Shown piece after piece: positions 38,582-48,731 of a DNA stretch of 64,000 nucleotides (positions within the stretch are counted from its first letter, which is position 1; each line of letters begins with the position of its first letter). Source of the stretch: Paraburkholderia sprentiae WSM5005 (GTDB lineage Bacteria; Pseudomonadota; Gammaproteobacteria; Burkholderiales; Burkholderiaceae); contig NZ_CP017561.2 in the NCBI RefSeq assembly GCF_001865575.2, forward strand, positions 2,232,001 to 2,296,000. Reading direction: 5' to 3'. The notes under the pieces are model-generated. The model was not told the DNA's origin, ran no database searches, and saw only the letters and a list, made by a program, of their open reading frames with translations. The position numbers and the translations under genes are program-made.

Positions 38582-38616
38582 AATGTCGATTGATCGGCCG
38601 CAGCGTCGGCCGGGTT

Positions 38617-39396
38617 TCAATGAAACACGTCCCGGCCGAAGTACTTCAGCGAAATCCGCTGATATGTGCCGTCTTTTCTCATGCCGGCGAGCGCGTCGTC
38701 GATCGCCACCCGCAGCTTCGGGTTGCCCTTGCGGATCAGCACGGCGGACTTGTCGCTGCTGTCAGGCGACGTGTCGACCGCGACGACCTTGATCCTCGCG
38801 TCGGGCTGGCGCTTCTTGTAGTCGAGAAACGACAATGAATCGTTGACGGTCGCGTCGACTCGGCCCGCGACCAGCAGATCGATCGATTCGTCGAAGCCCA
38901 GCGCCGGAATCACCTGCGCGCCGTGCGCCGCCGCGATCCGGCCGACGTTGCTGGTTAGCGTATTGGCCGACTTCCGGCCCTTCAGGTCATCGAAAGATCT
39001 GATCGTCGTGTTGTCCGACGCGACGATCAGCACCGCACGCGACGTGATGTACGGGTCCGAGTAATCGTATTTGAGCTTGCGCTCGTCGGTGATCGCGACT
39101 TCGTTGATCACCGCGTCGTAGCGATTGACGTCGAGACCGGCGATCAGTCCTTCCCATTTGCCTTCGATGAATTGCGGCTTGACGCCGAGACGCTGCGCGA
39201 TCGCACTGGCAAGTTCGACGTCGAAGCCGGTCAGCTTGCCCGCGTCGTCGTGATAGGTGAACGGTGCGTAAGTGCCTTCGGTGCCGATCCGGAACACGCC
39301 CGATGCCTTGATCTTCGCGAGATCGTCGGCACTCGCCGGATGCGCGAGTGCGGCCTGCAACAGCGCGATCATCGCGAGTGAACGAATCGGCTTCAT
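38617..39396 (-). CDS. polar amino-acid ABC transporter substrate-binding protein
   Basis: The 259-residue protein has a signal peptide ending near ASADD, then a type 3 solute-binding fold: GVFRIGTEGTYAPFTYHD, LTGFDVELASAIAQRLGV, and WEGLIAGLDVNRYDAVINEV. It resembles the cystine-binding group (FliY/TcyA). No permease or ATPase gene is adjacent. It lies 92 bp after boxA on the same strand, so it may be an orphan binding protein or read through from the box operon. Confidence 0.88.
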   Translation of the reverse strand: MKPIRSLAMIALLQAALAHPASADDLAKIKASGVFRIGTEGTYAPFTYHDDAGKLTGFDVELASAIAQRLGVKPQFIEGKWEGLIAGLDVNRYDAVINEVAITDERKLKYDYSDPYITSRAVLIVASDNTTIRSFDDLKGRKSANTLTSNVGRIAAAHGAQVIPALGFDESIDLLVAGRVDATVNDSLSFLDYKKRQPDARIKVVAVDTSPDSSDKSAVLIRKGNPKLRVAIDDALAGMRKDGTYQRISLKYFGRDVFH

Positions 39397-39488
39397 CGGA
39401 CGGCTCCGGCTGAGTGGCTGCGAGGGCCGACTGTAGCAAACCGCCCGCGATTTTCAAAGCGCTCCGTGTGGGCGCGCCGGCGCGCCGC

Positions 39489-40727
39489 TCAGTATGTCTC
39501 CAGATGCAGCCGCCCTTCGCGCTTGAGCTTCGTCCACAACGCTTCCCAATCCAGCTGATGCTGCTCGCCGATGTCCTGGAGCGCCTGCAGCACACCGTCC
39601 TCCATGCCTTTGAGGCCGCACACGTAGATATAGGTGTTGTCGTCCTTCAGCAGATTCGCGACGTCCGAGCCGCGTTCGCGCATCGCGTCCTGCACATAAC
39701 GCTTGGCCTGCCCCGGCGTGCGCGAAAACGCCAGCGTCGTGTCGATGAAATCCTTCGGCAGATTGGTCAGCGGTCCAAAGTACGGCAGCTCCTGCTGGGT
39801 GCGCGCGCCGAAGAACAGCATCAGCTTGCCGGTCGCGCCTTTCAGGCGCTTGCGCCGACGGTACTCCGTCATCGCGCGCATCGGCGCGGAACCGGTGCCC
39901 GTGCAGATCATCAGCAGATGCGAGTTCGGATGATTGGGCATCAGGAAGGTGCTGCCGAACGGGCCGATCACGTTGACCACGTCGCCCTTCTTCAGATCGC
40001 ACAGATAGTTGGAGCAGACGCCGTCGATCGCATCGCCGTGCCGCTGCGACACGCGCTTGACCGTCAGCGATACGTTGTTATAGCCAGGCCGCTCGCCGTC
40101 GCGCGGACTGGCCACCGAATACTGGCGCGCGTGATGCACGCGGCCGTCGGCGGCAGCGCCCGGAGGCAGAATGCCGATCGACTGGCCTTCGAGCACCGGA
40201 AACGGCGTCGAGCCGAAATCGAGCACGATGTGATGGATGTCGCTCGACGTCGCGCCGTCGGTGAGCCGGTAATTGCCGACCACCGTCGCGGTGGTCGGCG
40301 CCTTGTGCGTGTAGAGATTCACGTACGGCTTGGCGGCCGACCACGGCGGCACGACCGCGCCGCGCACGATGTCCACTTCGATGCCGTCCGCCGCCGCGGA
40401 ACTGTCGCCGGACGCGCAAGCGGCCGTCGCTTCGTCAGCCGGTACCGCCATCGTGTTCTGTTCCGGCAGCACGTCCCACGTGAACTGCTCGTCGATCGCA
40501 TAGGCGTCGGCCTTCAGCACCGTGCGCCAGTTGTCGATCGCGCCGGTCGGGCACGGCGGCACGCAGGCCATGCAGCCGTTGCAGACTTCGGCCTTCACGA
40601 CGTAGTTGTTGCCGTCGTGCGTGATTGCGTCGATCGGACAAGTCTCTTCGCAGGTATTGCAGCGAATGCAGATCTCCGGATCGATCAGATGCTGCCGCAG
40701 AACGTCGACCGATACTGGGCCGTTCAT
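39489..40727 (-). CDS. boxA: benzoyl-CoA 2,3-epoxidase reductase component BoxA
   Basis: The 412-residue protein begins behind GGAGGAAG. It passes electrons from NADPH to the BoxB epoxidase in aerobic benzoate breakdown. Two [4Fe-4S] motifs lie at the N-terminus: Cys20, 23, 26, 30 and Cys49, 52, 55, 59. A ferredoxin-NADP reductase FAD/NADPH domain follows ([41 protein letters not shown]). It is the last gene of the boxC-boxB-boxA unit, 56 bp after boxB. Confidence 0.96.
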   Translation of the reverse strand: MNGPVSVDVLRQHLIDPEICIRCNTCEETCPIDAITHDGNNYVVKAEVCNGCMACVPPCPTGAIDNWRTVLKADAYAIDEQFTWDVLPEQNTMAVPADEATAACASGDSSAAADGIEVDIVRGAVVPPWSAAKPYVNLYTHKAPTTATVVGNYRLTDGATSSDIHHIVLDFGSTPFPVLEGQSIGILPPGAAADGRVHHARQYSVASPRDGERPGYNNVSLTVKRVSQRHGDAIDGVCSNYLCDLKKGDVVNVIGPFGSTFLMPNHPNSHLLMICTGTGSAPMRAMTEYRRRKRLKGATGKLMLFFGARTQQELPYFGPLTNLPKDFIDTTLAFSRTPGQAKRYVQDAMRERGSDVANLLKDDNTYIYVCGLKGMEDGVLQALQDIGEQHQLDWEALWTKLKREGRLHLETY

Positions 40728-40783
40728 GACTTCCTCCACCTGGTAATACGGCGCGCGCGGCGCGCTTGCCCGCGTCGCCTGCT

Positions 40784-42211
40784 TCAGTTGAAGCGCACGT
40801 ATTCGAAATCGACCGGCTGACGGTTCACGCCCATCGCGGGCGGCGCGATCCAGTTCGCGAACTTGCCCGGCTCGGCGACGCGGCCCATCAGCGACGCGAC
40901 GAACGCGCGGTCTTGCGGCGTCGCGAGCCACGTCGCTTCGTTCGCGGCCCATTCGGCTTCGCTGAGCACGCGGCCGTCGGGCGACACCCGCGTGCCTGCG
41001 AACGTGCCGATCTGCCGGTTGAACGCCTTGTGCGGCACCGTCATGCGAAAGTCGATGCCGGCCTTCTCGAGCACCTTGTTCCAGCGGCCGACGCCCGCGA
41101 TCGAGTCCTTGATGTAATCGTCGCGCAACACTTCGTTCATCGCGTTGAGCATCGGCACCTCGCGCTCGACGAGCCTGCCGTCCTGCACGTCGAGCAGCCG
41201 GTAGCCATGCTCGTTCAGGCGATGATCGTCGTCGCGCTTGCCTTCCTCGTAGCGGCCCTTCAGACCCGAGCTATAGAACGTCGCCGCATTCGACGAATGA
41301 TCGGCGCCGAACAGGTCGATCGTGACCGAGTAATGGAAGTTCAGATAGCGCTGGATGGTCGGCAGATCGATCACGCCGGCCGCGCGGAGCTTCGCGACAT
41401 CGTCGGTGCCGAGCTCGTTCATCACCTGCGCGGTGCGCTGAATCACGCGCGACACACCCGATTCGCCGACGAACATGTGATGCGCTTCCTCGGTCAGCAT
41501 GAACTTTGTCGTGCGCGCGAGCGGATCGAAGCCGGACTCCGCGAGCGCCGACAACTGGAACTTGCCGTCGCGGTCGGTGAAGTAGGTGAACATGTAAAAC
41601 GCGAGCCAGTCCGGCGTTTGCTCGTTGAACGCGCCGAGAATGCGCGGATTGTCTTCGTCGCCCGAGCGACGGCCGAGCAAGGCTTCGGCCTCTTCACGAC
41701 CGTCGCGGCCGAAATAGCGATGCAGCAGATACACCATCGCCCATAGATGACGGCCTTCCTCGACGTTCACCTGAAACAGGTTGCGCAGATCGTATAGCGA
41801 CGGCGCGGTCAAGCCGAGGTGACGCTGCTGCTCGACCGAAGCCGGCTCCGTATCGCCCTGCGTGACGATGATCCGGCGCAGATTCGCGCGATGCTCGCCG
41901 GGCACATCGTGCCACGCGGTTTCGCCCTTGTGCTCACCGAAGTGGATCTTGCGATCCTGCTCGCCCGGCGTGAGGAAAATGCCCCAGCGGTACGCCGGCA
42001 TTTTCACGTAATCGAAGTGGGCCCAGCCGCCCGCGTCGACGCTGACCGCGGTGCGCAGATAGACGTCGTAGCCATGCGATCCTTCCGGGCCCATCTCGCC
42101 CCACCACGACAGAAAGTTCGGCTGCCATTGCTCGAGCGCGCGCTGCAGCGCGCGGTCGTCGGCGAGGTTGACGTTGTTCGGAATCTTTTCGCTGTAGTTG
42201 ATCGAGGACAT
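40784..42211 (-). CDS. boxB: benzoyl-CoA 2,3-epoxidase oxygenase component BoxB
   Basis: The 475-residue protein is the diiron oxygenase that forms 2,3-epoxybenzoyl-CoA. Carboxylate and His ligand segments are visible: the NVEEGRHLW region at 149-157 and [11 protein letters not shown] at 240-250. The start is 42211, behind AGGAAA. It lies between boxC and boxA on the same strand. Confidence 0.97.
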   Translation of the reverse strand: MSSINYSEKIPNNVNLADDRALQRALEQWQPNFLSWWGEMGPEGSHGYDVYLRTAVSVDAGGWAHFDYVKMPAYRWGIFLTPGEQDRKIHFGEHKGETAWHDVPGEHRANLRRIIVTQGDTEPASVEQQRHLGLTAPSLYDLRNLFQVNVEEGRHLWAMVYLLHRYFGRDGREEAEALLGRRSGDEDNPRILGAFNEQTPDWLAFYMFTYFTDRDGKFQLSALAESGFDPLARTTKFMLTEEAHHMFVGESGVSRVIQRTAQVMNELGTDDVAKLRAAGVIDLPTIQRYLNFHYSVTIDLFGADHSSNAATFYSSGLKGRYEEGKRDDDHRLNEHGYRLLDVQDGRLVEREVPMLNAMNEVLRDDYIKDSIAGVGRWNKVLEKAGIDFRMTVPHKAFNRQIGTFAGTRVSPDGRVLSEAEWAANEATWLATPQDRAFVASLMGRVAEPGKFANWIAPPAMGVNRQPVDFEYVRFN

Positions 42212-42267
42212 GGTGGGTTTCCTAGGTCTGTTCCCTGCTCGGAAGCTGCAGTGACGAGAGGCGCCTA

Positions 42268-43947
42268 TCACACGCGCGACACATCGAATTGCGCCTTGCT
42301 GCCCTTGCCGTACACCTTGAGCGCACCCTTCTCGCCCACTGCGTTCGGCCGGTTGAAGATCCAGTTCTGCCAGGCGGTGAGACGGCCGAAAATGCGCGTC
42401 TCCATCGTTTCCGGCCCGTTGAAGCGCAGATTCGCTTCGAGGCCTGTCAATGCGTCGGGCGACATCGCCGCGCGCTCCTCGAGCGCGATGCGGATTTCGT
42501 CGGCCCAGTCGATGTCGTCCGGCGCGGCGGTGACGAGACCGAGACGCTCGGCGTCGACTGCCTTGACCGGCTGGCCGATCAGCGCGCGCGCCGCGCCGAG
42601 CGGCTCGGCTTCTTCGTAGAAGCGCCGCGCGAGCCGCGATTGATGCGTCACCATCGGATACAGACCGAAGTTGACTTCCGACAGCGTGATCGCCGGCTCC
42701 TCATCCTCGTTGTCGGGCAGCGCGGCCATGTAGGTGCGATCGGCGGCGAAGGCGAGTTCGGCGAAGGTGCCGGCAAAGCACGAGCCCGGTTCGATCAGTG
42801 CAAAGATGGAACGCGACGACACGTCGATGCGCGCCAGCGTGCGGCGCAGCATGCCGATCGTTTCGCGCACGAACCAGTGATCCTTGTGCTGCAGCAGCGT
42901 CGCGTCGATCGCCAGCAGGTCACGCGCGTCGCCTTCGGTCTTGAACACCCAGGTGCCAATGTCGAGCGCGTTGGTGCGCATCGTCAGGATCGCGTCGTCG
43001 AGTTCGCGCGCGAATTGCAGCGGCCACCAGTTCGCGCCGGCCGCGACGATCGCGGCGAGCTCGCTCGGTTGCGCGGTGTGCGGCGCGCGCGCGGTGAAGG
43101 TCGCCACCCGTTTCGCGCGATCGATCGCGACGTCGACCGTTTGATAGCCGATGCCGTCTTCGCGATCGGTGCGTTCGATGCGCGTCAGCGCGACGCCCGG
43201 CGCATCGGCCGGACGATCGCTGTGCGCGGCGAGCTCGAGCGCACGCGCCTGAATGGCCTGCTCGAACCGGTTCGGCTTCACGACTTCGTCGACCAGACGC
43301 CAGGCCTTCGCGCGTTCGCCGCGCACGCCCTCGACCACCGTGCAAAAAATGTCCGCGCGATCGTGGCGCACCTTGCGTTTATCGGTCACCCGCGTGAGAC
43401 CGCCCGTGCCCGGCAGCACGCCGAGCAGCGGCACCTCCGGCAGCGACACGGAAGAGGAGCGATCGTCGATCAGATAGATTTCGTCGCAGGCGAGCGCGAG
43501 TTCGTAACCGCCGCCCGCGCATGCACCGTTGACCGCTGCTAGAAACTTTAGGCCCGAATGGCGCGACGAATCTTCGAGCCCGTTGCGAGTTTCGTTCGTG
43601 AACTTGCAGAAGTTGACCTTCCACGCGTGCGACGACAACCCCAGCATGAAAATATTCGCGCCCGAGCAGAACACGCGGTCCTTCAGGCTCGTCACCACCA
43701 CCGTACGAACTTCGGGATGCTCGAAGCGAATGCGCTGGAGCGCGTCGTGCAGCTCGATGTCGACGCCGAGGTCATACGAATTGAGCTTCAGCTTGTAGCC
43801 GTCGCGAATGCCCCCGTCCTCGGCGATGTCGATGCCGAGCGTCGCGACCGGACCGTCGAAGCTCAGCGTCCAGTGCTGGTACTGCGACGGATCGGTGCGG
43901 TAGTCGACCGGCGCGGCCTGAGCAACGGCGGTAGGTGCTGTGGACAT
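42268..43947 (-). CDS. boxC: 2,3-epoxybenzoyl-CoA dihydrolase BoxC
   Basis: The 559-residue protein has two crotonase-like halves, as in the BoxC family: NGACAGGGYELALACDEIYL in the N-terminal half and a CoA-binding region later (SRSIFALIEPGSCFAGTFAE). It opens the ring of 2,3-epoxybenzoyl-CoA to 3,4-dehydroadipyl-CoA semialdehyde and formate. It is the first gene of the box operon, with a TAGTGC-containing control region before it. Confidence 0.97.
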   Translation of the reverse strand: MSTAPTAVAQAAPVDYRTDPSQYQHWTLSFDGPVATLGIDIAEDGGIRDGYKLKLNSYDLGVDIELHDALQRIRFEHPEVRTVVVTSLKDRVFCSGANIFMLGLSSHAWKVNFCKFTNETRNGLEDSSRHSGLKFLAAVNGACAGGGYELALACDEIYLIDDRSSSVSLPEVPLLGVLPGTGGLTRVTDKRKVRHDRADIFCTVVEGVRGERAKAWRLVDEVVKPNRFEQAIQARALELAAHSDRPADAPGVALTRIERTDREDGIGYQTVDVAIDRAKRVATFTARAPHTAQPSELAAIVAAGANWWPLQFARELDDAILTMRTNALDIGTWVFKTEGDARDLLAIDATLLQHKDHWFVRETIGMLRRTLARIDVSSRSIFALIEPGSCFAGTFAELAFAADRTYMAALPDNEDEEPAITLSEVNFGLYPMVTHQSRLARRFYEEAEPLGAARALIGQPVKAVDAERLGLVTAAPDDIDWADEIRIALEERAAMSPDALTGLEANLRFNGPETMETRIFGRLTAWQNWIFNRPNAVGEKGALKVYGKGSKAQFDVSRV

Positions 43948-43987
43948 GGGGCGTCTCCTGATTGGACGATACAGTCTGTTTTTTTGA

Positions 43988-44029
43988 ACAATAGTGCATC
44001 ACCATATCCGAGTAAAGCATTTTAGTGCA
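43988..44029 (-). promoter_or_regulatory. boxC promoter with two TAGTGCA elements
   Basis: On the plus strand TAGTGCA occurs at 43992-43998 and 44023-44029, 31 bp apart (about three helical turns). On the minus strand a TTTACT-17 bp-TATTGT promoter overlaps the first copy at its -10. The motif is shared with the boxR side, so BoxR is the likely ligand. Confidence 0.55.
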
Positions 44030-44062
44030 GTTTTTCGGGGAAACCCTGGCCCCTATGCCGGG

Positions 44063-45049
44063 TCAGTTCACGCGCGCTTCGTCGGGCGCTTCCGCCGCGA
44101 GACGCGCGGCGAGACGGTCGCGCAGCTGCAGATAGGCGTCGGCGAGCGTCTTCTCGCTGGTGTCGAACGTCATGTCCGCGCGCCCGTACAGCTCGGCGCG
44201 GCCGGCGAGGATGCGCTTCAGGTCGTCCATCGCTTCGCGGTTGCCGGACATCGGCCGCAGATCACCTTGCGCGACCACGCGGCGCATATGCTCGTCGGGC
44301 GTCGCCTGCAACCACACGGTGAAGCAGTGCGACAGCAGCACGTTGAAGGTGCCCGATTCCGACACGAGCCCTCCAGGCGACGCGATCACCGCGTGCGGAT
44401 GCTCGTCGACCACCGCCTCGAGCGCGCGATGCTCGTAGCGTCGATAAGCACTCGCGCCATACAGCGCATGGATCTCCGACGGCGGACAGCCCGCGAGCTG
44501 TTCGATCACGCGTGTGAGCTCGATGAACGGCACCTTGCGCTCCTGCGCGAGCATGCGTCCGAGCGTCGATTTGCCCGCGCCGCGCAGGCCGATCAGCGCG
44601 ATGCGGTCCTTACGATGCGGGTCGCGCGGCGCCTGCGCGAACATCTCCGCGAGCGCGATGCGCGCACGCTGCAGCGCCGCCTGGTCGCGGCCGTGCAGCA
44701 GCTCACGGATGAGCAGCCATTCGGCGGACGCGGTGGTTTCGTCGCCGAGCACCTCGGCGAGCGAGCAGTTCAACGTCGCCGCGAGCTGGCGCAGCACCAG
44801 CACCGACGCATTGCCGACGCCCGATTCGAGGTTCGCCAGATGCCGCTCCGACAAACCGGTTTCGGCCGCCAACGTCTTGCGCGTCATGCCGCGGCGTGCG
44901 CGCAGCAGACGCACGCGCTCGCCCATCGCGGTCAGGAACGGATCGCGCTCTTCACGCTCGGCGGCGCGTTCACCCGCACGTTCGGTACGTTCGGCGCGGA
45001 GCGCGTCGTCGGTTTCGTCCAACGGTGCAGGTGGGTACTTTTGATTCAT
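44063..45049 (-). CDS. boxR: BoxR transcriptional regulator (XRE domain fused to shikimate-kinase-like domain)
   Basis: The 328-residue protein has an XRE helix-turn-helix near residues 45-100 (TRKTLAAETGLSERHLANLE) and a C-terminal shikimate-kinase-like domain with P-loop LIGLRGAGKSTLGRM. This is the layout of BoxR/BzdR, which repress benzoate genes until benzoyl-CoA binds the C-terminal domain. The start at 45049 is preceded by a TATAGT -10-like box on the minus strand. It is upstream of boxC and divergent from the benzoate-CoA ligase operon. Confidence 0.95.
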   Translation of the reverse strand: MNQKYPPAPLDETDDALRAERTERAGERAAEREERDPFLTAMGERVRLLRARRGMTRKTLAAETGLSERHLANLESGVGNASVLVLRQLAATLNCSLAEVLGDETTASAEWLLIRELLHGRDQAALQRARIALAEMFAQAPRDPHRKDRIALIGLRGAGKSTLGRMLAQERKVPFIELTRVIEQLAGCPPSEIHALYGASAYRRYEHRALEAVVDEHPHAVIASPGGLVSESGTFNVLLSHCFTVWLQATPDEHMRRVVAQGDLRPMSGNREAMDDLKRILAGRAELYGRADMTFDTSEKTLADAYLQLRDRLAARLAAEAPDEARVN

Positions 45050-45079
45050 TTTTTGCAACCTCGTGACGTCGATACATGT

Positions 45080-45089
45080 ACTATAGTGC
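45080..45089. promoter_or_regulatory. candidate BoxR site at the divergent boxR promoter
   Basis: ACTATAGTGC shares the core AnTAGTGC with 43988-43997 at boxC (ACAATAGTGC). It overlaps the minus-strand -10 (TATAGT) of boxR and directly precedes the plus-strand -35. Binding here would affect both directions. Confidence 0.5.
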
Positions 45090-45117
45090 TTGACATGCAT
45101 CAGGTGAACGGTTTAAT
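45090..45117 (+). promoter_or_regulatory. promoter of the DUF4863-bclA-hydrolase operon
   Basis: A perfect TTGACA is separated by 16 bp from TTTAAT. An ATGCAT palindrome starts within the -35 box. Confidence 0.6.
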
Positions 45118-45177
45118 TTTCCGCAAAAGCTGACCGAATCACAAACACAGCGTTGCGTCGCTGTAGCGGAGGCTCGC

Positions 45178-45645
45178 ATGTCCCCACAGGAATTCCAGCG
45201 CCTGATCGGAGGCGTCACTGGGCAACTCGCCGGGCGGCCGCTCGACGATTCGTTGGCGGCCTGGCTAAACGACACTTGGCCCGCCGGCAGCCCCGCCTTC
45301 GGCGAACTCGCCAACGCATGCCGCAGCGGTGTCGCCGAAGGCTGGCTGTGCAACCGCGAAGCCGGCGGGATCCGCTACGGCCGCATCTTCAACGCACTGC
45401 CCGACACGCAGGGCTTTTCCGTCGACGTCGTCGACATGCAGGACATTGCCGGTCCGCACCACCTGCATCCGCACGGCGAGATCGATCTGATCATGCCGCT
45501 TACCGAAGGAGCGACGTTCGACGGCCATCCGGCAGGCTGGTGCGTGTACGGCCCCGGCTCCGCGCATCGTCCGACGGTCGCGAACGGCCGGGCGCTGGTG
45601 CTGTATCTGCTACCGCAAGGGGCGATCGAATTCACGCGTGCGTGA
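45178..45645 (+). CDS. DUF4863 (4-hydroxylaminobenzoate lyase family) cupin-like protein
   Basis: The 155-residue protein begins behind a CGGAGG. It contains HHLHPHGEIDLIMPL and GWCVYGPGSAHRPTV, metal-binding cupin motifs of the DUF4863/PnbB family. The family includes 4-hydroxylaminobenzoate lyase, but members also occur in box clusters with unproved roles. It is the first gene of the operon divergent from boxR, so a role in benzoate metabolism is likely. Confidence 0.8.
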   Translation: MSPQEFQRLIGGVTGQLAGRPLDDSLAAWLNDTWPAGSPAFGELANACRSGVAEGWLCNREAGGIRYGRIFNALPDTQGFSVDVVDMQDIAGPHHLHPHGEIDLIMPLTEGATFDGHPAGWCVYGPGSAHRPTVANGRALVLYLLPQGAIEFTRA

Positions 45646-45717
45646 CGAGCGAGCGGCAAGCATCGAGCGGATCACGAGCAAACAACAGCCGGACCGCGCC
45701 ACCGATGGAGGAGACAT

Positions 45718-47319
45718 ATGGAAGCCCTGCTGGAAACACGCGCGCCTGAGCCGGTCGCGCCCCCGCCGCCGCTGTTCAACTTCGCGACGCATCTGTTCCA
45801 GTTGAACGAAGCGCGCGCGAGCAAGCTCGCCTATATCGACGACCACGGCGCGATGACCTACGGCGAGCTCGAAGAACGCGCGCGGCGCTGCTCCAGCGCC
45901 CTGCGCGCGCTTGGCGTGCATCCCGAGGAGCGCGTGCTGCTCGTGATGCTCGACACCGTATCGCTGCCCGTCGCGTTTCTCGGCGCACTGTATGCGGGCA
46001 TCGTGCCGGTCGTCGCGAACACCTTGCTGAGCGCCGGCGACTATGCGTACATGCTGGCGCACAGTCATGCGCGCGCGGTGATCGTCTCGGAAGTATTACT
46101 GCCTAACGTGACGCAAGCGCTGAGCAGCATCGCCGACGACAGCTGCCAACTGATCGTCTCGCAGCCGCTCACCTGCGCCGAGGCGCCGCTTGCCGCGCCT
46201 CGCTTCGAAACGCTGCTCGACGCCGCGACGCCCGCGGCCAAGGGCTGTGCGAGCAACGCGGACGACATTGCGTTCTGGCTCTATTCGTCGGGCTCGACCG
46301 GCAAGCCGAAAGGCACCGTCCACACGCACGCGAATCTGTACTGGACTGCTGAGCTGTATGCGAAGCCGGTGCTCGGCATCGTCGAGCGCGACGTGGTGTT
46401 TTCGGCCGCGAAGCTGTTCTTTGCGTATGGGCTCGGCAACGCGCTGACGTTTCCGCTGTCGGTCGGCGCGACCGCGATCCTGATGGCCGAGCGCCCGACC
46501 GCCGAGGCGATTTTCGCGCGCCTCGTCCAGCATCGTCCGACCGTGTTCTACGGGGTGCCGACCTTGTACGCGAACATGCTGGTCTCGCCCAATCTGCCCG
46601 CGCGCGCCGACGTCGCGATCCGCGTGTGCGCGTCGGCGGGCGAGGCATTGCCGCGCGACGTCGGCGAGCGCTTCACCGCTCACTTCGGCGCCGAGATTCT
46701 CGACGGCATCGGCTCGACGGAAATGCTGCACATCTTCCTGTCGAATCGCGCGGGCGAAGTCGAATACGGCACGACAGGACGCCCTGTGCCGGGCTATGAA
46801 GTCGAGTTGCGCGATGAAGCGGGGCGACCGGTGCCCGATGGTGAAGTCGGCGATCTGTTCATCAAGGGGCCGAGTGCGGCGCTGATGTACTGGAGCAATC
46901 GCGAGAAAACGCGCGCGACCTTTCTCGGCGAATGGATCAGAAGCGGCGACAAGTATCGGCGTCTCGCGAACGGCTACTACGTGTACGCCGGCCGCAGCGA
47001 CGACATGCTGAAGGTGAGCGGCCAGTACGTGTCGCCGGTCGAGGTCGAGATGGTGCTGGTCGCGCATCCCGCGGTGCTCGAGGCCGCGGTGGTCGGCGTC
47101 GATCATGGCGGGCTCGTGAAAACGCGCGCGTTCGTCGTGCTCAAACGCGACTTTGCGCCATCCGAGCTGCTCGCGGACGAACTGAAGGCCTTCGTCAAGG
47201 AACGGCTCGCGCCGCACAAGTACCCGCGCGATATCGTGTTCGCCGACGATCTGCCGAAAACCGCCACCGGCAAGATTCAACGCTTCAAGCTGCGCGAACA
47301 GTCACAGGTGATGCATTGA
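45718..47319 (+). CDS. bclA: benzoate-CoA ligase
   Basis: The 533-residue protein is an AMP-forming ligase. It has the P-loop LYSSGSTGKPKGTVHTH at 189-204, a benzoate-pocket type segment VFSAAKLFFAYGLGNALTFP, and the catalytic Lys519 in KTATGKIQRF. It activates benzoate to benzoyl-CoA, the substrate of BoxAB. The following gene overlaps its stop by one base. Confidence 0.95.
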   Translation: MEALLETRAPEPVAPPPPLFNFATHLFQLNEARASKLAYIDDHGAMTYGELEERARRCSSALRALGVHPEERVLLVMLDTVSLPVAFLGALYAGIVPVVANTLLSAGDYAYMLAHSHARAVIVSEVLLPNVTQALSSIADDSCQLIVSQPLTCAEAPLAAPRFETLLDAATPAAKGCASNADDIAFWLYSSGSTGKPKGTVHTHANLYWTAELYAKPVLGIVERDVVFSAAKLFFAYGLGNALTFPLSVGATAILMAERPTAEAIFARLVQHRPTVFYGVPTLYANMLVSPNLPARADVAIRVCASAGEALPRDVGERFTAHFGAEILDGIGSTEMLHIFLSNRAGEVEYGTTGRPVPGYEVELRDEAGRPVPDGEVGDLFIKGPSAALMYWSNREKTRATFLGEWIRSGDKYRRLANGYYVYAGRSDDMLKVSGQYVSPVEVEMVLVAHPAVLEAAVVGVDHGGLVKTRAFVVLKRDFAPSELLADELKAFVKERLAPHKYPRDIVFADDLPKTATGKIQRFKLREQSQVMH

Positions 47320-48179
47320 TGCAGAACCGCGCTATCGAGGCTGCCGCTGGCTGCGCGAGCGCCGCCAGCAGCTTTGCCGAATTACCCGCCGCCGCATCGC
47401 GTGGGCCGCTGCGCATCGAATACCGCTGGGTCAATCAGCAGGCGAATGCGCAGCAGGACGATTCGCCGATCGCGGTATTCCTGCACGAAGGTCTCGGCTC
47501 GATCGCGATGTGGCGCGACTGGCCGCAGACCTTGTGCGAGCGGCTGCGCATGCGCGGGCTCGTCTATTCGCGTCCCGGCTACGGACTCTCGACACCGCGT
47601 GCGCCCGACGAGAAATGGCCGGTCGATTTCATGACCGCGCAGGCGCGCGACATCCTCCCCGCCCTGCTCGACGCGCTCGCTATCGACCGGCGGCAACGCC
47701 AGCGCATCTGGATGATCGGTCACAGCGACGGCGGTTCCATCGCGCTGCTGTACGCGGCGCTCTTTCCCGATGCGCTCGCAGGCGCGGTCGTGATAGCGCC
47801 GCACGTCTTCGTCGAAGACATCTCGGTGCAAAGCATCGCCCAAACCAAACAGCTTTACGAGACCACTGATTTACGCGCGAAGCTCGCCCGCTATCACGCG
47901 GACGTCGATTCCGCGTTCTACGGCTGGAACGCTGTCTGGCTCGATCCTGAGTTCAGGCAGTGGTCGATCGTCGGGGCGCTCGCGCCGATCCGTCGACCGC
48001 TGCTCGCGATCCAGGGCCACGACGACCACTACGGCACGATGGCGCAGATCGACACGATCGCCGCGCATGTGCCGCACGCGCAACTCGTCAAGCTCGACGC
48101 CTGCGGACACTCGCCGCATCGCGACGCGCCTGCCGCGCTCAACGACGCGATCGCGGCGTTCGTGCGCGCGCACCAATAA
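47319..48179 (+). CDS. alpha/beta hydrolase of the box cluster
   Basis: The start overlaps the ligase stop (TGATG), so translation is coupled. The 286-residue product has the alpha/beta hydrolase nucleophile elbow GHSDGG (Ser in IWMIGHSDGGSIALLY), an Asp in IQGHDDHYGTM and His in LDACGHSPHRDAP. It is cytosolic. A thioesterase or lactonase role that removes dead-end CoA esters would fit. The substrate is not known. Confidence 0.82.
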   Translation: MQNRAIEAAAGCASAASSFAELPAAASRGPLRIEYRWVNQQANAQQDDSPIAVFLHEGLGSIAMWRDWPQTLCERLRMRGLVYSRPGYGLSTPRAPDEKWPVDFMTAQARDILPALLDALAIDRRQRQRIWMIGHSDGGSIALLYAALFPDALAGAVVIAPHVFVEDISVQSIAQTKQLYETTDLRAKLARYHADVDSAFYGWNAVWLDPEFRQWSIVGALAPIRRPLLAIQGHDDHYGTMAQIDTIAAHVPHAQLVKLDACGHSPHRDAPAALNDAIAAFVRAHQ

Positions 48180-48300
48180 GCGGCGCCCTGCCTGTTACCG
48201 ATACTTCATAAAAATTACACGGATCGGCGATTATGCTGCGGCATCGCTGACCTCGGCACATCGATGGCGAGGCATCCCTTCCCCGCCCGGAGACAGTGCC

Positions 48301-48612
48301 ATGCCCTTCGTGTCGAAGCCGATCCGTGCGCCGCGGCGCAAACGATTGACGCTCGCCTTGGCCGTCATCACGCTGTGCGCGCTGACGAGCGCATGCAGCA
48401 ACGACGACCCGCCCGCCAGCACGACTACGCTCGGTTCTACAGGGCATTTCACCGCTAACCCCGGCGACCCATCGAACGCCCCGCCACCGCCTGACTCCGC
48501 GCCGCCGACGCTGACGGTCCAGACACCGGCGGCGCCCGCGTCCGAAGCCGCCACGGTAATATCCGCCACCTCGCCGCCGCTGGCCAGCCCCGTCATCCAT
48601 AGCGTCGATTGA
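48301..48612 (+). CDS. hypothetical lipoprotein, Pro/Ser-rich
   Basis: The 103-residue product begins behind CGGAGA. It has an Arg-rich start, a hydrophobic segment and lipobox TSAC at about residue 32. The rest is a low-complexity Pro/Ala/Ser stretch ending SPVIHSVD. It is probably surface-exposed. It has no recognised family and precedes the phospholipase gene. Confidence 0.62.
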   Translation: MPFVSKPIRAPRRKRLTLALAVITLCALTSACSNDDPPASTTTLGSTGHFTANPGDPSNAPPPPDSAPPTLTVQTPAAPASEAATVISATSPPLASPVIHSVD

Positions 48613-48731
48613 CAATTGCACCACGCGCGGCCGCAAGACTGGCTTCGCGCGCCCGACGCAGCTGCGCCGTTCCAGTATCGCAATTCGTTGTCCCGTGCCG
48701 TTCTCGTCCACCGAAGATCAAAGCCACAACC

